NCBI GenBank assembly: GCA_963829545.1
Contig: CAWHIX010000011.1
Coordinates: forward strand, 62,001 to 126,000
Length of the DNA: 64,000 nucleotides
Reading direction: 5' to 3'
DNA from: JAXGXJ01 sp963829545
GTDB taxonomy: Bacteria; Actinomycetota; Thermoleophilia; RBG-16-64-13
Positions 17,553-26,837 of the stretch are shown here, piece after piece (the stretch's first letter is position 1; each line of letters opens with the position of its first letter). Under the pieces are notes generated by a model. That model was not told where the DNA came from. It was given only the letters and a program-made list of their open reading frames with translations, and searched no databases. Made by a program: the position numbers and the translations under genes.

Positions 17553-20532
17553 TCAGTCGAGCCCGTACGCCTGCGCGAGCAGCGTGATGGGGTGGACCGT
17601 TTCGACGCCGGTCGCGTGACTCAATTGCAGGCGGCACGTACTGCAATCGCTGGCGATGATGTCGGGTGCCACGGCGGCGATGCGGTCGAAGAGGGGCCGG
17701 CCGATCTCCAACGACCGCTCGTACGTGCCCGTCTTCATACCGAAGGTCCCAGCCATGCCGCAGCAGCCCGCCGCCAGATCGACGACCTCGACGCCCGGTA
17801 TCTCGGCGAGCAGGGCTACAGCGGGCGTGCCGATCTGCTGCGCTTTGAGGTGGCACGGCAGGTGGTACCCGATCCGCAGCGGTGTCGGTCTGTCGGAGAG
17901 GGCTCCGGCCACGGGCGACGACTCCGGATGGTCGGCGCGCCGCCGGATCAGGAACTCCCCCAGGTCGTGGGTGGCGTTGGCGACCAGGGAGCACTCCTCG
18001 GTCGCCAGGTAGTCGGGATAGTGGATCTTGAGGGCGAAGACGGCCGTGGGCTCCGAGCCCACCACTGCGACCCCTCCTTCGACGAGCGGCAGCAGGTACT
18101 CGAGGTTGGCGACGGCCATGCGCCGGGCCGCCTCGGCATATCCGTAGAGCATCTCCGGAACGCCGCTGGCCCGCTGCGGGGGCACGAGCGTCTCGAATCC
18201 GTGGGCCCGCAGCACCGCCAAGCAGGCGCGGGCGAGAGCCGGGTCGTTGTAGCGGGCGTGAAGGTCGTGGAAGTAGGCGACCAGGGGCGGCCGCGCGTCA
18301 CCCCCGCCAGGTTCAGCGTCGCTTCGCTCCTGCGCTGCCACGGGGTCGGCTGACGCTCCCAGCCTTGGCGGCGCGAGGGGCGGCCCGACACGGGCAATGC
18401 GCGCGTCGGGCTCGGTCAGGCCCTTGCAGCGCGTGAACGGGGCCATCGGCCGGCGGCGGTCGATGCCCGTCAGAGGCTCCGCGAGGCGGCGAAGGGCCCG
18501 GCTCGCCATGACCCGGTTCGTCAGCGGGGCTAGCGAGCTGCCCACCCTGGAGACGGCCTCCGCTCGGGAGAGGATGGCCTCGGCCGGGGCGCCTCGGTGC
18601 CGCGAGCGGTACTTGCTCTTGGCCTCCAGCATCAGCTTGGGGATGTTCACATTGGAGGGGCATTCGATGGCGCACATACCGCAGACGATGCAGTAGTCGC
18701 TGACGGTCTTCAGCGCGCGAGAGCCGTAGGTGCCGTCAGGGTCCAGTTCCCCGGTGATTATGTGGCGCAGCATGTTGGCCTTGGCTCGGGGCGAAGCCTG
18801 CTCCCGGCGCGTGGCTCGGTACATCGGGCACATGGTGCCCGTCACCGCTCCCTTGCACTGCGCGCAACCGTGGCACTTCTCGATCTCCCTCTCGTAGTCG
18901 CCCTCCCGGAAGTGCAGCAGGGTCTGCTGGGGCAGGGTCCGATAGTCGGCGCCGTAGCGCAGGGAGCGACTGAGGCTGCCGGTGTCGTCTTGCGGGCCCA
19001 CTTTCTTGCCCGGGTTGAGGAGTCCCTGCGGGTCGAAAGCCTCCTTGATCTCGACAAAGAGCTCGTAGAGTTCAGCGCCGTACATGCGACTGATATGGGG
19101 CGTGCGGAGAAGCCCATCACCGTGCTCGCCGGACATCGTGCCTCTTATGCTCAAGACGTACTCGGACACCTTCTCGTAGAGCCGCGCCATGGTACGAAGG
19201 TCGTCCGGGTCTTTGGGGTCGAGCAGGGGGCGAGTGTGGATGTTGCCGTCGCCCACGTGGCCGTACATGAAGGCGTCCACCCCCTCCGCCTCGAAAAGGC
19301 CCTGCAGGAAGTTGACATAACCCGCAACCTCGGTCGGATGAACGGTCACGTCCTCGATGAAGGGCAGCGCCCGTCGCGGTCCCGGCAGACGGAGGGCCAG
19401 AGCCACCGCCGACTTGCGCACCGTCCACAGCCGCTCCGTCTCCTCCGCGTCACGCGGGCGTACCACCTGCAGGACACCGGTCTGGGCCAGGTGGCGGCTC
19501 AGGGCGGCGAACCTGTCTTCGAGCTCGGCCTCGTCCCGGCCCTCGAACTCGATGAGCAGGGCGGTATCGGTCTGCGGCGGGAGCATGGCGTCGACGCGCG
19601 CGTCGTTCTTCCTGACCACGGCGAGGAAGCGGGAATCCATGATCTCGATGGCGGTCGGCCCCAGAGCCAAGGATGCCCGGCACCGCCTCGCCCGACGCGA
19701 ACACGGACGGGAAGTAGGCCATGGCGATACCTCGCCGAGCGGGCAGGGGAACCAGGTTGAGCGTGGCTTCGGTCACCAGACCCAGGGTGCCCTCGGCCCC
19801 CACGAACAGGCGCTGCAGGTGCGTGGCGCCGTCAGCGACGATGGCCTCCACCCGGTAGCCGGAGCAGTTCTTGACCACGTTCGGCATCCGTGCGGCGATC
19901 AACGCGCTCTGGGTCTCCAGTCTGCGCAGCACGTGGGCGAAGGCGCGGGCTCCGAGACTGTCGCCGGCGAGCAGAGCGGAGAGCGCCGGGCTATCTGCGG
20001 GCAGAGCCTCCGCCCGGAAGAGCGAACCGTCTGCGAGGACGGTCTCCACAGCCAGCACGTGGTCCTTCGTACCTCCGTAGGCCACTGTGCGCGCTCCGGA
20101 GGAGTTGGTGCCTATCATGCCGCCCAGGCTGCAGTAGTTCTCGCTGGAGGGGTCGGGAGCGAAGAAGACCCCGCGGGCGCGCAGTTCCCGGTTCAACGAC
20201 CCCATCACCACGCCCGGCTGCACCCTCACCCAGGTGGCGTCGTCGGCGACCTCGAGGATCCGGTTCATGTAGCGGGTGAAGTCGACCTGGATGCCGGGCC
20301 CCACCGCGCCTCCCGCCAATCCCGATCCCATCCCCCGAGGCACGAGGGTCAGTCCGCGCGATCCGGCGTATTCGACCAGACGCACGACATCCTCGGTGTC
20401 CCGGGGAGCGACGACTCCCAGCGGCCTGATCTGGTTCAGACCTGCGTCGGTAGCGTACAGCGCTCGGGAGACGTCGTCGAACTCCACGTCGCCGGCAAGC
20501 AGACGGCGCAGATCGGCCGCGATGTCCTTCAC
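17553..20532 (-). CDS. FAD-linked oxidase fused to Fe-S/CCG domains, D-lactate/glycolate dehydrogenase-like (one frameshift)
   Basis: A GlcD-GlcF-type fusion of 992 aa after removing one extra base at about 19668-19672. Residues ~35-240 form the FAD-binding domain (LVPRGMGSGLAGG, LGGMIGTNSSGARTVAYGG). The FAD-oxidase C-terminal domain follows (YGHVGDGNIHTRP, GEHGDG). Two 4Fe-4S motifs come next (CHGCAQC near residue 555, CIVCGMCAIECP near 617), then two CCG-type domains (PCHLK, GCCGMAGTFG). It is predicted to oxidise a 2-hydroxy acid such as D-lactate, glycolate or D-2-hydroxyglutarate, with electrons leaving through the Fe-S region. It is the last gene of the minus-strand hydroxy-acid block. 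A Pro/Ala-rich linker interrupts the C-terminal part. Confidence 0.88.
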
Positions 20533-20549
20533 GGCCGGGTCCTTCTCTC

Positions 20550-21854
20550 CTACCAGTTGACCATGGAATCGAGGAACATCTGACGGAAGTCGTCCGCCGT
20601 GGCCGGGCGGGGCGAAAGCTTCGTCACCCGGTGCTGAGGCAACGTGCCCTCGACGAGCCTGTCCACGTCCTCGGGGCCGTAGCCGACCGCGCTCAGCCCG
20701 TTGGGCATGCCGGCGTCGCGCAGGAACCGGGCCATCCCTTGGGCCAGCAGTTCGCCCGCATCCTCCGGGGCCGCGCCTCGCGTGTCCATGCCGATGAGTT
20801 CCGCGCAGCGCAGGAAGGGACCTGGGTTGGCAGGGGCCATGAAGCGGAAGGCTGCCGGCGCCGTGAGCGTCACGGCCATGCCGTGCGGGATGATGGGATG
20901 GTCGGGCGGGTAGCCCTCGGGCACGAAGTCGCGCACCATGCCGGAGATGGGGTACGACATACCGTGAGGTAGCGTAACGCCCGCCGAGCCGAAGCCGATG
21001 CCGGCCATGGTGGAGGCCAGGATCATCTGCGTGCGGGCCTCGTCGTCGTAGGGGTCGTTCACGGCCCGCAGCAGGTACGTCGAGCCGACGGAGGCCGCTC
21101 TTTCCGCCCAGATGTCGCTCAGGGGGTTGGCGCCCTGGTAGGCGGGACGGAGCCGGGGACTCTCGGGAGCCGGCCGCTGGTGGTAGGGGAGCGCGGTCAG
21201 CGACTCCAGAGCGTGGCAGAAGACATCCAGGCCGGAGCAGGCCACCACCATGCGCGGCAGCGTGCGGGTGTTGTCGGGGTCGATGAGGCCCAGCCGCGGC
21301 CGGAGCGCGCGGTGCGCGAAACCCGTCTTGGCATGCATGGAGGCCAGGTCGAAGATGGCCACGCCGGTGGTCTCGCTCCCCGTGCCGGCCGTGGTGGGGA
21401 TGCCGATCATGGGAGCCAGGGGTCCGGGGACCGGGGTGCCCTTGCCGATAGGGGCGTTGACGTACTCCATGAAGTCGGCCGGATAAGTCGCGAAGAGGTT
21501 GGCGACCTTACAGGTGTCGATGGTCGAACCGCCGCCCACGGCCACGTAGCCGTCGAAGCGCCCTTCGACGGCGAAGGCGATGGCCTTCTTGAGCGAGACA
21601 TCGGTGGGCTCGACGCGCACCTGGTCGAACACCGCCGTGTCGATCCCCTCTTCGCGGAGAGAGGAGAGCGTGATCGAAAGGGTCTCGCTATCGACCAGAT
21701 TGGGGTCGACCACGACCATGGCGCGTCGCGACCCGAACGACTTGAGGTCGTAGCCGACCTCGGCCGTCACGCCGGGACCGAACTTGATGCTCGATCCCTC
21801 CATGGTGAACGCCGTCTCGAACCTGGGGGTTGTCGCTTCGCTCACTGTCACCAT
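20550..21854 (-). CDS. Iron-containing alcohol dehydrogenase, hydroxyacid-oxoacid transhydrogenase-like
   Basis: A 434-aa group III alcohol dehydrogenase. GGGSTIDTCKVANLFATYP is the nucleotide-binding region. GIPTTAGTGSETTGVAIFD closely matches the HOT/ADHFE1 subgroup, which transfers hydride between 4-hydroxybutyrate (or another hydroxyacid) and 2-oxoglutarate. Metal-ligand positions fit CSGLDVFCHALES, PHGMSYPISG and PHGMAVTLTAP. The start is taken as ATG 21854 after GGATAGGG; in-frame GTG codons at 21851 and 21845 are alternatives. It lies 17 bases upstream of the FAD/Fe-S dehydrogenase gene. The product would be D-2-hydroxyglutarate or a related acid, which that dehydrogenase could reoxidise; this link is inferred. 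Confidence 0.85.
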   Translation of the reverse strand: MVTVSEATTPRFETAFTMEGSSIKFGPGVTAEVGYDLKSFGSRRAMVVVDPNLVDSETLSITLSSLREEGIDTAVFDQVRVEPTDVSLKKAIAFAVEGRFDGYVAVGGGSTIDTCKVANLFATYPADFMEYVNAPIGKGTPVPGPLAPMIGIPTTAGTGSETTGVAIFDLASMHAKTGFAHRALRPRLGLIDPDNTRTLPRMVVACSGLDVFCHALESLTALPYHQRPAPESPRLRPAYQGANPLSDIWAERAASVGSTYLLRAVNDPYDDEARTQMILASTMAGIGFGSAGVTLPHGMSYPISGMVRDFVPEGYPPDHPIIPHGMAVTLTAPAAFRFMAPANPGPFLRCAELIGMDTRGAAPEDAGELLAQGMARFLRDAGMPNGLSAVGYGPEDVDRLVEGTLPQHRVTKLSPRPATADDFRQMFLDSMVNW

Positions 21855-22068
21855 CCCTATCCGCTCGATACCGTCAGAAGTGTGTCGATGTCTTACGTAG
21901 TCTGCCACTTTTGCGCGGTCGGCGCGTCCCAGAGAGGCGCGTCGGTGGCGCGGTAGCCGCCTCCAGCCCACCTTCGGTCCGGTGCGCGCGGGAACGCGTG
22001 CCGGCACAGCGGTGGGCACCGCCTCTCCGGGCGGGCCGGGCAGGAAGGCCCGCCACTCGAGCGGGTGA

Positions 22069-23346
22069 TCAGCCCGGCAGTACCAGAAGCGCCCGGAAGT
22101 CGTTGACGTTGTTGAAGGTCGGTCCGGTCACCACCAGGTCGCCGAGTTCCTCGAAGAAGGTCTGCGAGTCGTTGGCCTCGAGCAGCAGGCCGGGGTCGAG
22201 CCCGGCGCGCGCTGCGCGCGCGCCGGTGTCCGGTCGCATCACGGCCCCGGCTACCGCCGTCGAGCCGTCCGCCCCGTCGGTATCGCAGGCCAGGGCTGCG
22301 TAGCGGGTCGTGTCGCCGAGGGCGGCGATGAGAGCCAGGAGGAACTCCATGTTCGGCCCTCCGCGGCCCTGCCCCCGCACCGTGACGGTCGTCTCGCCTC
22401 CGCTGAGCAGCGCGCAGGGCGCGGCGAAGGGCTCACCGCGGCGGGCGATCTGCCCGAGCAGGGCGGCCTGGGCGCGGGCGACATCCCGGGCTTCGCCCTC
22501 CAGTGAGTCGCTCAGGATGTGGGTCGGTACGCCATGGCCGACGAGATGCGCGGCCGCCGCCGCAAGGAAGGTCTGCGCGCAGGCCGCGACGCTCACCGAG
22601 ACCCGGGCGAAGCACGGGTCGCCGGGCTTGGGCGTCTCGTTGTCGTCGTCGGCCAGGTGCTCTCGGACGGCGTCCGACACCTGCAGGCCGTACCTCTGCA
22701 CCACGTTCCGGGCCTCCCGCAGGGTGGAACGGTCGGGTACCCCCGGCCCGGAGGCGATAAGCGAGGGCTCGTCGCCGGCCACGTCGGAGATGAGGATGTT
22801 GGCGACAGCCGCCGGCCGGGCGGCGCACGCCAGTCGCCCTCCCTTGATCGCCGACAGATGCTTGCGAAGGCAGTTGATGTCGGTGATGGGCGCTCCTGCT
22901 CGGAGCAGCTGCCGGGTGAGCGATCGCTTGTCGTCGAGAGTCACGGGCGCGACAGGCAGCGGGAGGAGGGACGAGCCTCCGCCCGAGAACAGTGCCAACA
23001 CGAGGTCGTCCTCGGTCAGCCCCCGGACGAGTTCCAATACCTGCCGGGCCGCGGATGAGCCGAAGTCGTCCGGCACCGGGTGGGCTGCTTCGACCACGGT
23101 CACGCGCTCGCACTCGACCGCATAGCCATGGGGGACCACAACCAGCCCGGTCAGCTCTCCCGCCCAGCGGGACTCGACGGCTCGCGCCATGGCGCCCGAG
23201 GCCTTGCCGGCGCCGACCACGATCGTTCGGCCTGTGGGGAGAGCCGGCAGGAAGGGGGGCACGACCTTTTCGGGGTGGACGGCCGCCAAGCCGGCGTGAA
23301 AGGCCTCCAGCAGGAGGGCCTCCGGCCGCTCAGTCCTCGACTCCAT
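22069..23346 (-). CDS. Glycerate 2-kinase (DUF4147/MOFRL family)
   Basis: A 425-aa enzyme of the GckA/TtuD family that phosphorylates D-glycerate to 2-phosphoglycerate. Segments seen are IVVGAGKASGAMARAVE, LALFSGGGSSLLPLPV, HLSAIKGGRLA, SDVAGDEPSLIASGPGVP and ALLSGGETTVTVRGQGRGG. The MOFRL tail is ACDTDGADGSTAVAGAV. The start could be ATG 23346 or TTG 23358; both lie inside the end of the LarA-like gene, giving a 17-29 base overlap. The gap to the next gene (about 210 bases) carries no other frame. It connects glycerate to lower glycolysis, in keeping with the neighbouring hydroxy-acid enzymes. Confidence 0.9.
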   Translation of the reverse strand: MESRTERPEALLLEAFHAGLAAVHPEKVVPPFLPALPTGRTIVVGAGKASGAMARAVESRWAGELTGLVVVPHGYAVECERVTVVEAAHPVPDDFGSSAARQVLELVRGLTEDDLVLALFSGGGSSLLPLPVAPVTLDDKRSLTRQLLRAGAPITDINCLRKHLSAIKGGRLACAARPAAVANILISDVAGDEPSLIASGPGVPDRSTLREARNVVQRYGLQVSDAVREHLADDDNETPKPGDPCFARVSVSVAACAQTFLAAAAAHLVGHGVPTHILSDSLEGEARDVARAQAALLGQIARRGEPFAAPCALLSGGETTVTVRGQGRGGPNMEFLLALIAALGDTTRYAALACDTDGADGSTAVAGAVMRPDTGARAARAGLDPGLLLEANDSQTFFEELGDLVVTGPTFNNVNDFRALLVLPG

Positions 23347-24766
23347 CCCCACTCTCAACCGGAATCCCGTACGGTCCCGCGGGGAGGAAGGCGACCGTCG
23401 GTGCGACCTCGGCGCGGTCGCGGGCGCGCGAGTGCCCGCAGCGCCAGCAGCGACCGTGGCGGCCCGTTTGGCCCGGCGCGGTCTCCGCCGCCCGCACCGT
23501 CTCCTCGACGGCGGCGGACAGCGCCTCCTTCACGAACGCCGCCGTCCTCTCTTGCTCGGGCAGCGCCGCCAGGCGTTCCCACATGTCTCGGGGAGAGCGG
23601 CCGGGAAGCCTGTCGTACTCGAACAGGGGCGTCTGAGGGCTGTAGTAGTGCAGGTGGTCCGGGGGGATGGTCCCGAACACCCGATCCCACATCTGCACCT
23701 GCCACTGGTCGGGAACGAACGTCCAATCGGGGCTACGGATGAGCCTTTCGAAGGCCTCGTGTCCGATGTCTTTCAGCAGGGTCATGAGAGCCCGATAATG
23801 GATGCTCCCTATCGGGTCCGGGTCGATCGTATCGGCGACCAGGATCACATGCCCACCCGCCTTGACCGCCCGGGCGGCCACACATGCCGCCTTGGCTGCC
23901 TGGTAGTGGTTCACCCCCACCTTGCCCGCGTGGGTGACCACGACGTCGTACTTCTGCGCCAGAGGGATGGCGACGAAGTCCCTCAGCTGCTCGACCGCCT
24001 GCTCGTGAGCCCTCTCCATGTCCCCGGCGAAGACCCCCATCACCGCTCCGTCCTCCCGGGCCGTCACATTGACGATGAAGTGCGCCGGCGCCATGCGCGC
24101 GATCTCCAGCGAGAGCGCGTGGCAGGGGTTGCCCGCGGTGACCAGGTCGGTGGCGTGCGCATCGGCAAGGACGGCGGGACCATGGAAGTCACGGATGCTG
24201 TCGATGCCCACCAAACCCGGGCAGATGCTCTTGCGCCCCCCGGACGCGCCCGCCATGAGATGGCTCTCCACCAGACCCGTGAGGATACGGAGGTCGGCCT
24301 CCACATATCCACGGTCCATCATCACCCGGAGGCCGCTGCGGGTGCGTCCCACCGGGACCAGTCCCGCCGGGTCGAAGGCATCGTGGCAGCGGATGGCGAC
24401 GCCGGACGCCGCTACCCGGGGGTCGAACATGGCGTCGATCTCCCCGTCGGTCAGACGTCTGTGGGTGCCCGAGGCGACAAGGACGGTGATCCTCTCAGGG
24501 GCGAAGCCCGCCTTCAGGAGCTGGTCCAGCAGGGGCCAGAGGATGCCCGAAGGTCCTGCGTACGGGACCGGGCGGGTGTTGTCCGACACGACGATGACGG
24601 CCGAAGCGTCCGGCGTGACGGCCAGCGTCGCGCGCACCAGGTCGACGAACGGAGGAGCGCCCAGGGGCCGCGCCAGCGCTTCGACGATCGCCGCGGGCAC
24701 GCTCCCCAGCGGCGGAAGCCGTGGCGGCTCAAGGACGGTCACGTCCGGAGGCAGTTCCAGCCGCAC
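23330..24766 (-). CDS. larA: LarA-family nickel-dependent lactate racemase-like protein
   Basis: A 478-aa protein of the lactate-racemase family, which uses a nickel-pincer nucleotide to racemise or epimerise 2-hydroxy acids. Family residues are seen in VVSDNTRPVP (Asp and Arg), VASGTHRRL (His), ESHLMAGASGGRKSICPGLVG (His and the cofactor-attaching Lys) and a following DFHGP (His). The last ~50 residues carry a CWRCGH cysteine pair outside the usual fold. The start is GTG with GGAG nine bases upstream, 6 bases after the S15-type hydrolase stop. No larB, larC or larE cofactor genes occur in the window. The true substrate may not be lactate, because the family covers several hydroxy acids. Confidence 0.82.
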   Translation of the reverse strand: MRLELPPDVTVLEPPRLPPLGSVPAAIVEALARPLGAPPFVDLVRATLAVTPDASAVIVVSDNTRPVPYAGPSGILWPLLDQLLKAGFAPERITVLVASGTHRRLTDGEIDAMFDPRVAASGVAIRCHDAFDPAGLVPVGRTRSGLRVMMDRGYVEADLRILTGLVESHLMAGASGGRKSICPGLVGIDSIRDFHGPAVLADAHATDLVTAGNPCHALSLEIARMAPAHFIVNVTAREDGAVMGVFAGDMERAHEQAVEQLRDFVAIPLAQKYDVVVTHAGKVGVNHYQAAKAACVAARAVKAGGHVILVADTIDPDPIGSIHYRALMTLLKDIGHEAFERLIRSPDWTFVPDQWQVQMWDRVFGTIPPDHLHYYSPQTPLFEYDRLPGRSPRDMWERLAALPEQERTAAFVKEALSAAVEETVRAAETAPGQTGRHGRCWRCGHSRARDRAEVAPTVAFLPAGPYGIPVESGDGVED

Positions 24767-24772
24767 TTCGCT

Positions 24773-26536
24773 CTACTCCACAGGGATGACGGGCAACAGC
24801 AGGTGCGACGGGTACTCGGCATTGTGGTACACGCTGTGCGTGACGGTCTTGCTGCTGCACACGTGGTTGCCTATGTATTCGATGTTGCTGAGTCCGGCCG
24901 TTCCTGTGGGCACATCGAGCGCCATGATGTCCACACAGACGCGATGTCCCCTTAGGAACATGTTCGATGTCGACAGGATCTCGATCTGGTACTCGTTGAT
25001 CTCTCCCGGCACCACCGGTTGCTGGGCTTCGCGCGTGAGCTTGTGGAAGGGAGCCCACTCGGTGCTCCGCTTCGGGTCCAGCGCCCGATGGGAGGCCTTT
25101 AACCAGCCACGGGTGAGTTCGCGCTCGGGCAGATCGGCGGGTACGAAGCGCTCGCCCTCCTTCTGGGTGCGTACGGACACATCCGGACCCACATCTGAGA
25201 GGGCCACGATCCAGTTGGTGTCGTCCTGGTCGAGGGCGGCATGGATCGTGAGCTTGCAGGGTCCCACCACCAACACGTCGTCGGGAAGGGGATCGGTCAT
25301 GTAGCGCAGGCGCTCCACCTTCATGGTCTTCTTAAGGGGCATCTGCGTGAAGACGTCGGGATCGGGGTTGTAGCTCTGGGTCTGGTCGGCCGGCAGGGCC
25401 TCCTCTGTGGTGAGTCGCTCCCAGCTGTCCAGGTAGAACTTCGTCCACCGGGTCTCGGGGACCGGCCAGTCGGAGTAGGTGCGCCACTTGTTCTCGCCCA
25501 TGACCCAGACCTTCACCGGCGGGTCGTCGGGCACGCCGTTGTCGATGCCCTTGAGCCAGTAGTCGTACCAGCGCAGGATCTCGTCGTGCAGCGTGTGGAA
25601 TGGCCGTTCGAGGTGCGAAGGGCCGGTGAACAGGAGCCGTTTCTTGGGGGAGTTCTCGGCGTGCCTGAACCAGTGCTGCGCCCCCTGCCAGTGCATCTTG
25701 TAGGAGTAGGCGTAGGCGCCGGAACCGCAGACGAAGGGGATCTTGACCTTCTGGAAGTCCTCGTCACTCTTGGTCAGGAGCTCCGGGTAGTCATAGGGAT
25801 CGATGAGGGTCCAGAAGGTCATGCCGCTGCGCTGCCCCTTCTGGGTGAGGATGTTGTATAGATGCGCGTACATCAGGTAGTCGGGGTTGTTCATGGCCCA
25901 TTCCCACCTCTCCTCCTGCTCCGGGGGAAGCGGACCGGGAGCGCCGCAGGGCTCGTGCACGCAACTGAACATGCCCAGCAGATAGGGCATCATCTGGATG
26001 ACGCCGCCGGGGTGGAACTCGCGCAGGCTCCACATGCCGCTGTAGGCGCCCATGGAGTCGTAAGGGAAGATGGCCTTCAGGTGCGGCGGCTGCTGCACAG
26101 CCGCCCGGAACTGCTCGCCGCCGAAGGCGGAGATGCCGATCATGCCCACGTTGCCGTCGCACCAGGGCTGGGCGGCGATCCACTCGATCATGTCGTAGTG
26201 GTCCCATACGTCCTCGCCGTACTCGCCCTCCGACTTCCCCACACCCCGCAACTCCGTGATCACGTGAGCGTATCCGTTGGCGATCAGGCGTTTGGTGTCC
26301 CCGCCCTCGATCACCCCGTACCAGAGGCTGGCGTAGGCCGGCTGCGGCGGCAGGGCCTCGGCGAGTTCCGGCCGCTGCAGGTCCTTGTTGTGTACGGCGC
26401 AGGTGTAGAGCACGGGAAACCTGCCCTCCGCCTTGGGCCGGTAGACGTCGACCGCAAGGTGGACCCCGTCGCGCATCCGCACCATGACGTCGCGCTCCTG
26501 GATCATGTTCTCGTAGACGGGTTCGTTCACAGCCAT
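24773..26536 (-). CDS. CocE/NonD family serine hydrolase (peptidase S15-like)
   Basis: A 587-aa cytoplasmic alpha/beta hydrolase. It opens VMVRMRDGVHLAVDVYRP, the typical start of the X-Pro dipeptidyl-peptidase/cocaine-esterase fold. The nucleophile elbow is GMIGISAFGGEQF, with the serine about 150 residues in. The C-terminal third is a jelly-roll-like domain as in PF08530. The start ATG has GAGGAGG upstream. It is the promoter-proximal gene of the five-gene minus-strand block. It probably cleaves an ester or amide to release a hydroxy acid for the downstream enzymes, but the substrate is not predictable. No signal peptide is seen. Confidence 0.85.
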   Translation of the reverse strand: MAVNEPVYENMIQERDVMVRMRDGVHLAVDVYRPKAEGRFPVLYTCAVHNKDLQRPELAEALPPQPAYASLWYGVIEGGDTKRLIANGYAHVITELRGVGKSEGEYGEDVWDHYDMIEWIAAQPWCDGNVGMIGISAFGGEQFRAAVQQPPHLKAIFPYDSMGAYSGMWSLREFHPGGVIQMMPYLLGMFSCVHEPCGAPGPLPPEQEERWEWAMNNPDYLMYAHLYNILTQKGQRSGMTFWTLIDPYDYPELLTKSDEDFQKVKIPFVCGSGAYAYSYKMHWQGAQHWFRHAENSPKKRLLFTGPSHLERPFHTLHDEILRWYDYWLKGIDNGVPDDPPVKVWVMGENKWRTYSDWPVPETRWTKFYLDSWERLTTEEALPADQTQSYNPDPDVFTQMPLKKTMKVERLRYMTDPLPDDVLVVGPCKLTIHAALDQDDTNWIVALSDVGPDVSVRTQKEGERFVPADLPERELTRGWLKASHRALDPKRSTEWAPFHKLTREAQQPVVPGEINEYQIEILSTSNMFLRGHRVCVDIMALDVPTGTAGLSNIEYIGNHVCSSKTVTHSVYHNAEYPSHLLLPVIPVE

Positions 26537-26837
26537 GACTACCTCCTCGACCACCGACCTCATGGACCGTCGGCTCGATACGTTCGAGCCCAGGGTTCCC
26601 GCGCCTGCGGGGCGCGCAGACCTCTGCTGACAATACAACATCCGCTTGGTGAGCGCTGCCGCCGACCGACCCCGCCCGTGGCCCTGCCGTCACCTCCGAG
26701 GCGCCGTCCGGCCCAGCGTCCCGGACGAGGCAATGCATGCTAAGGTATCCAAGTCCATACCTTCGATCGAACTTCGAAAGTAGGAGCCATTCCCATGAAA
26801 CGCGGTGTGTCCGCCTGTACGGTGAAGGGGGTGAGTC
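26537..26837. promoter_or_regulatory. Divergent control region between the hydrolase block and corA
   Basis: About 300 bases without a gene. They contain the 11-mer GACAATACAAC (26629-26639) shared in reverse with the fumarase control region, and the inverted repeats at 26742-26771. The corA ribosome site AAGGGGGTGAG ends just before its ATG. No known Mg2+ riboswitch fold was recognised. Confidence 0.4.
26742..26771. promoter_or_regulatory. Paired palindromes upstream of corA, possible operators
   Basis: AAGGTAT and ATACCTT are separated by 8 bases (26742-26763). They abut a perfect 10-bp palindrome TTCGATCGAA (26762-26771). Such paired dyads suggest a regulator site, but the protein is unknown. 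Confidence 0.45.

Noticed and set aside
26640..26837. Mg2+-sensing M-box riboswitch ahead of corA
   Set aside because: None of the conserved M-box segments was recognised; only simple dyads are present.
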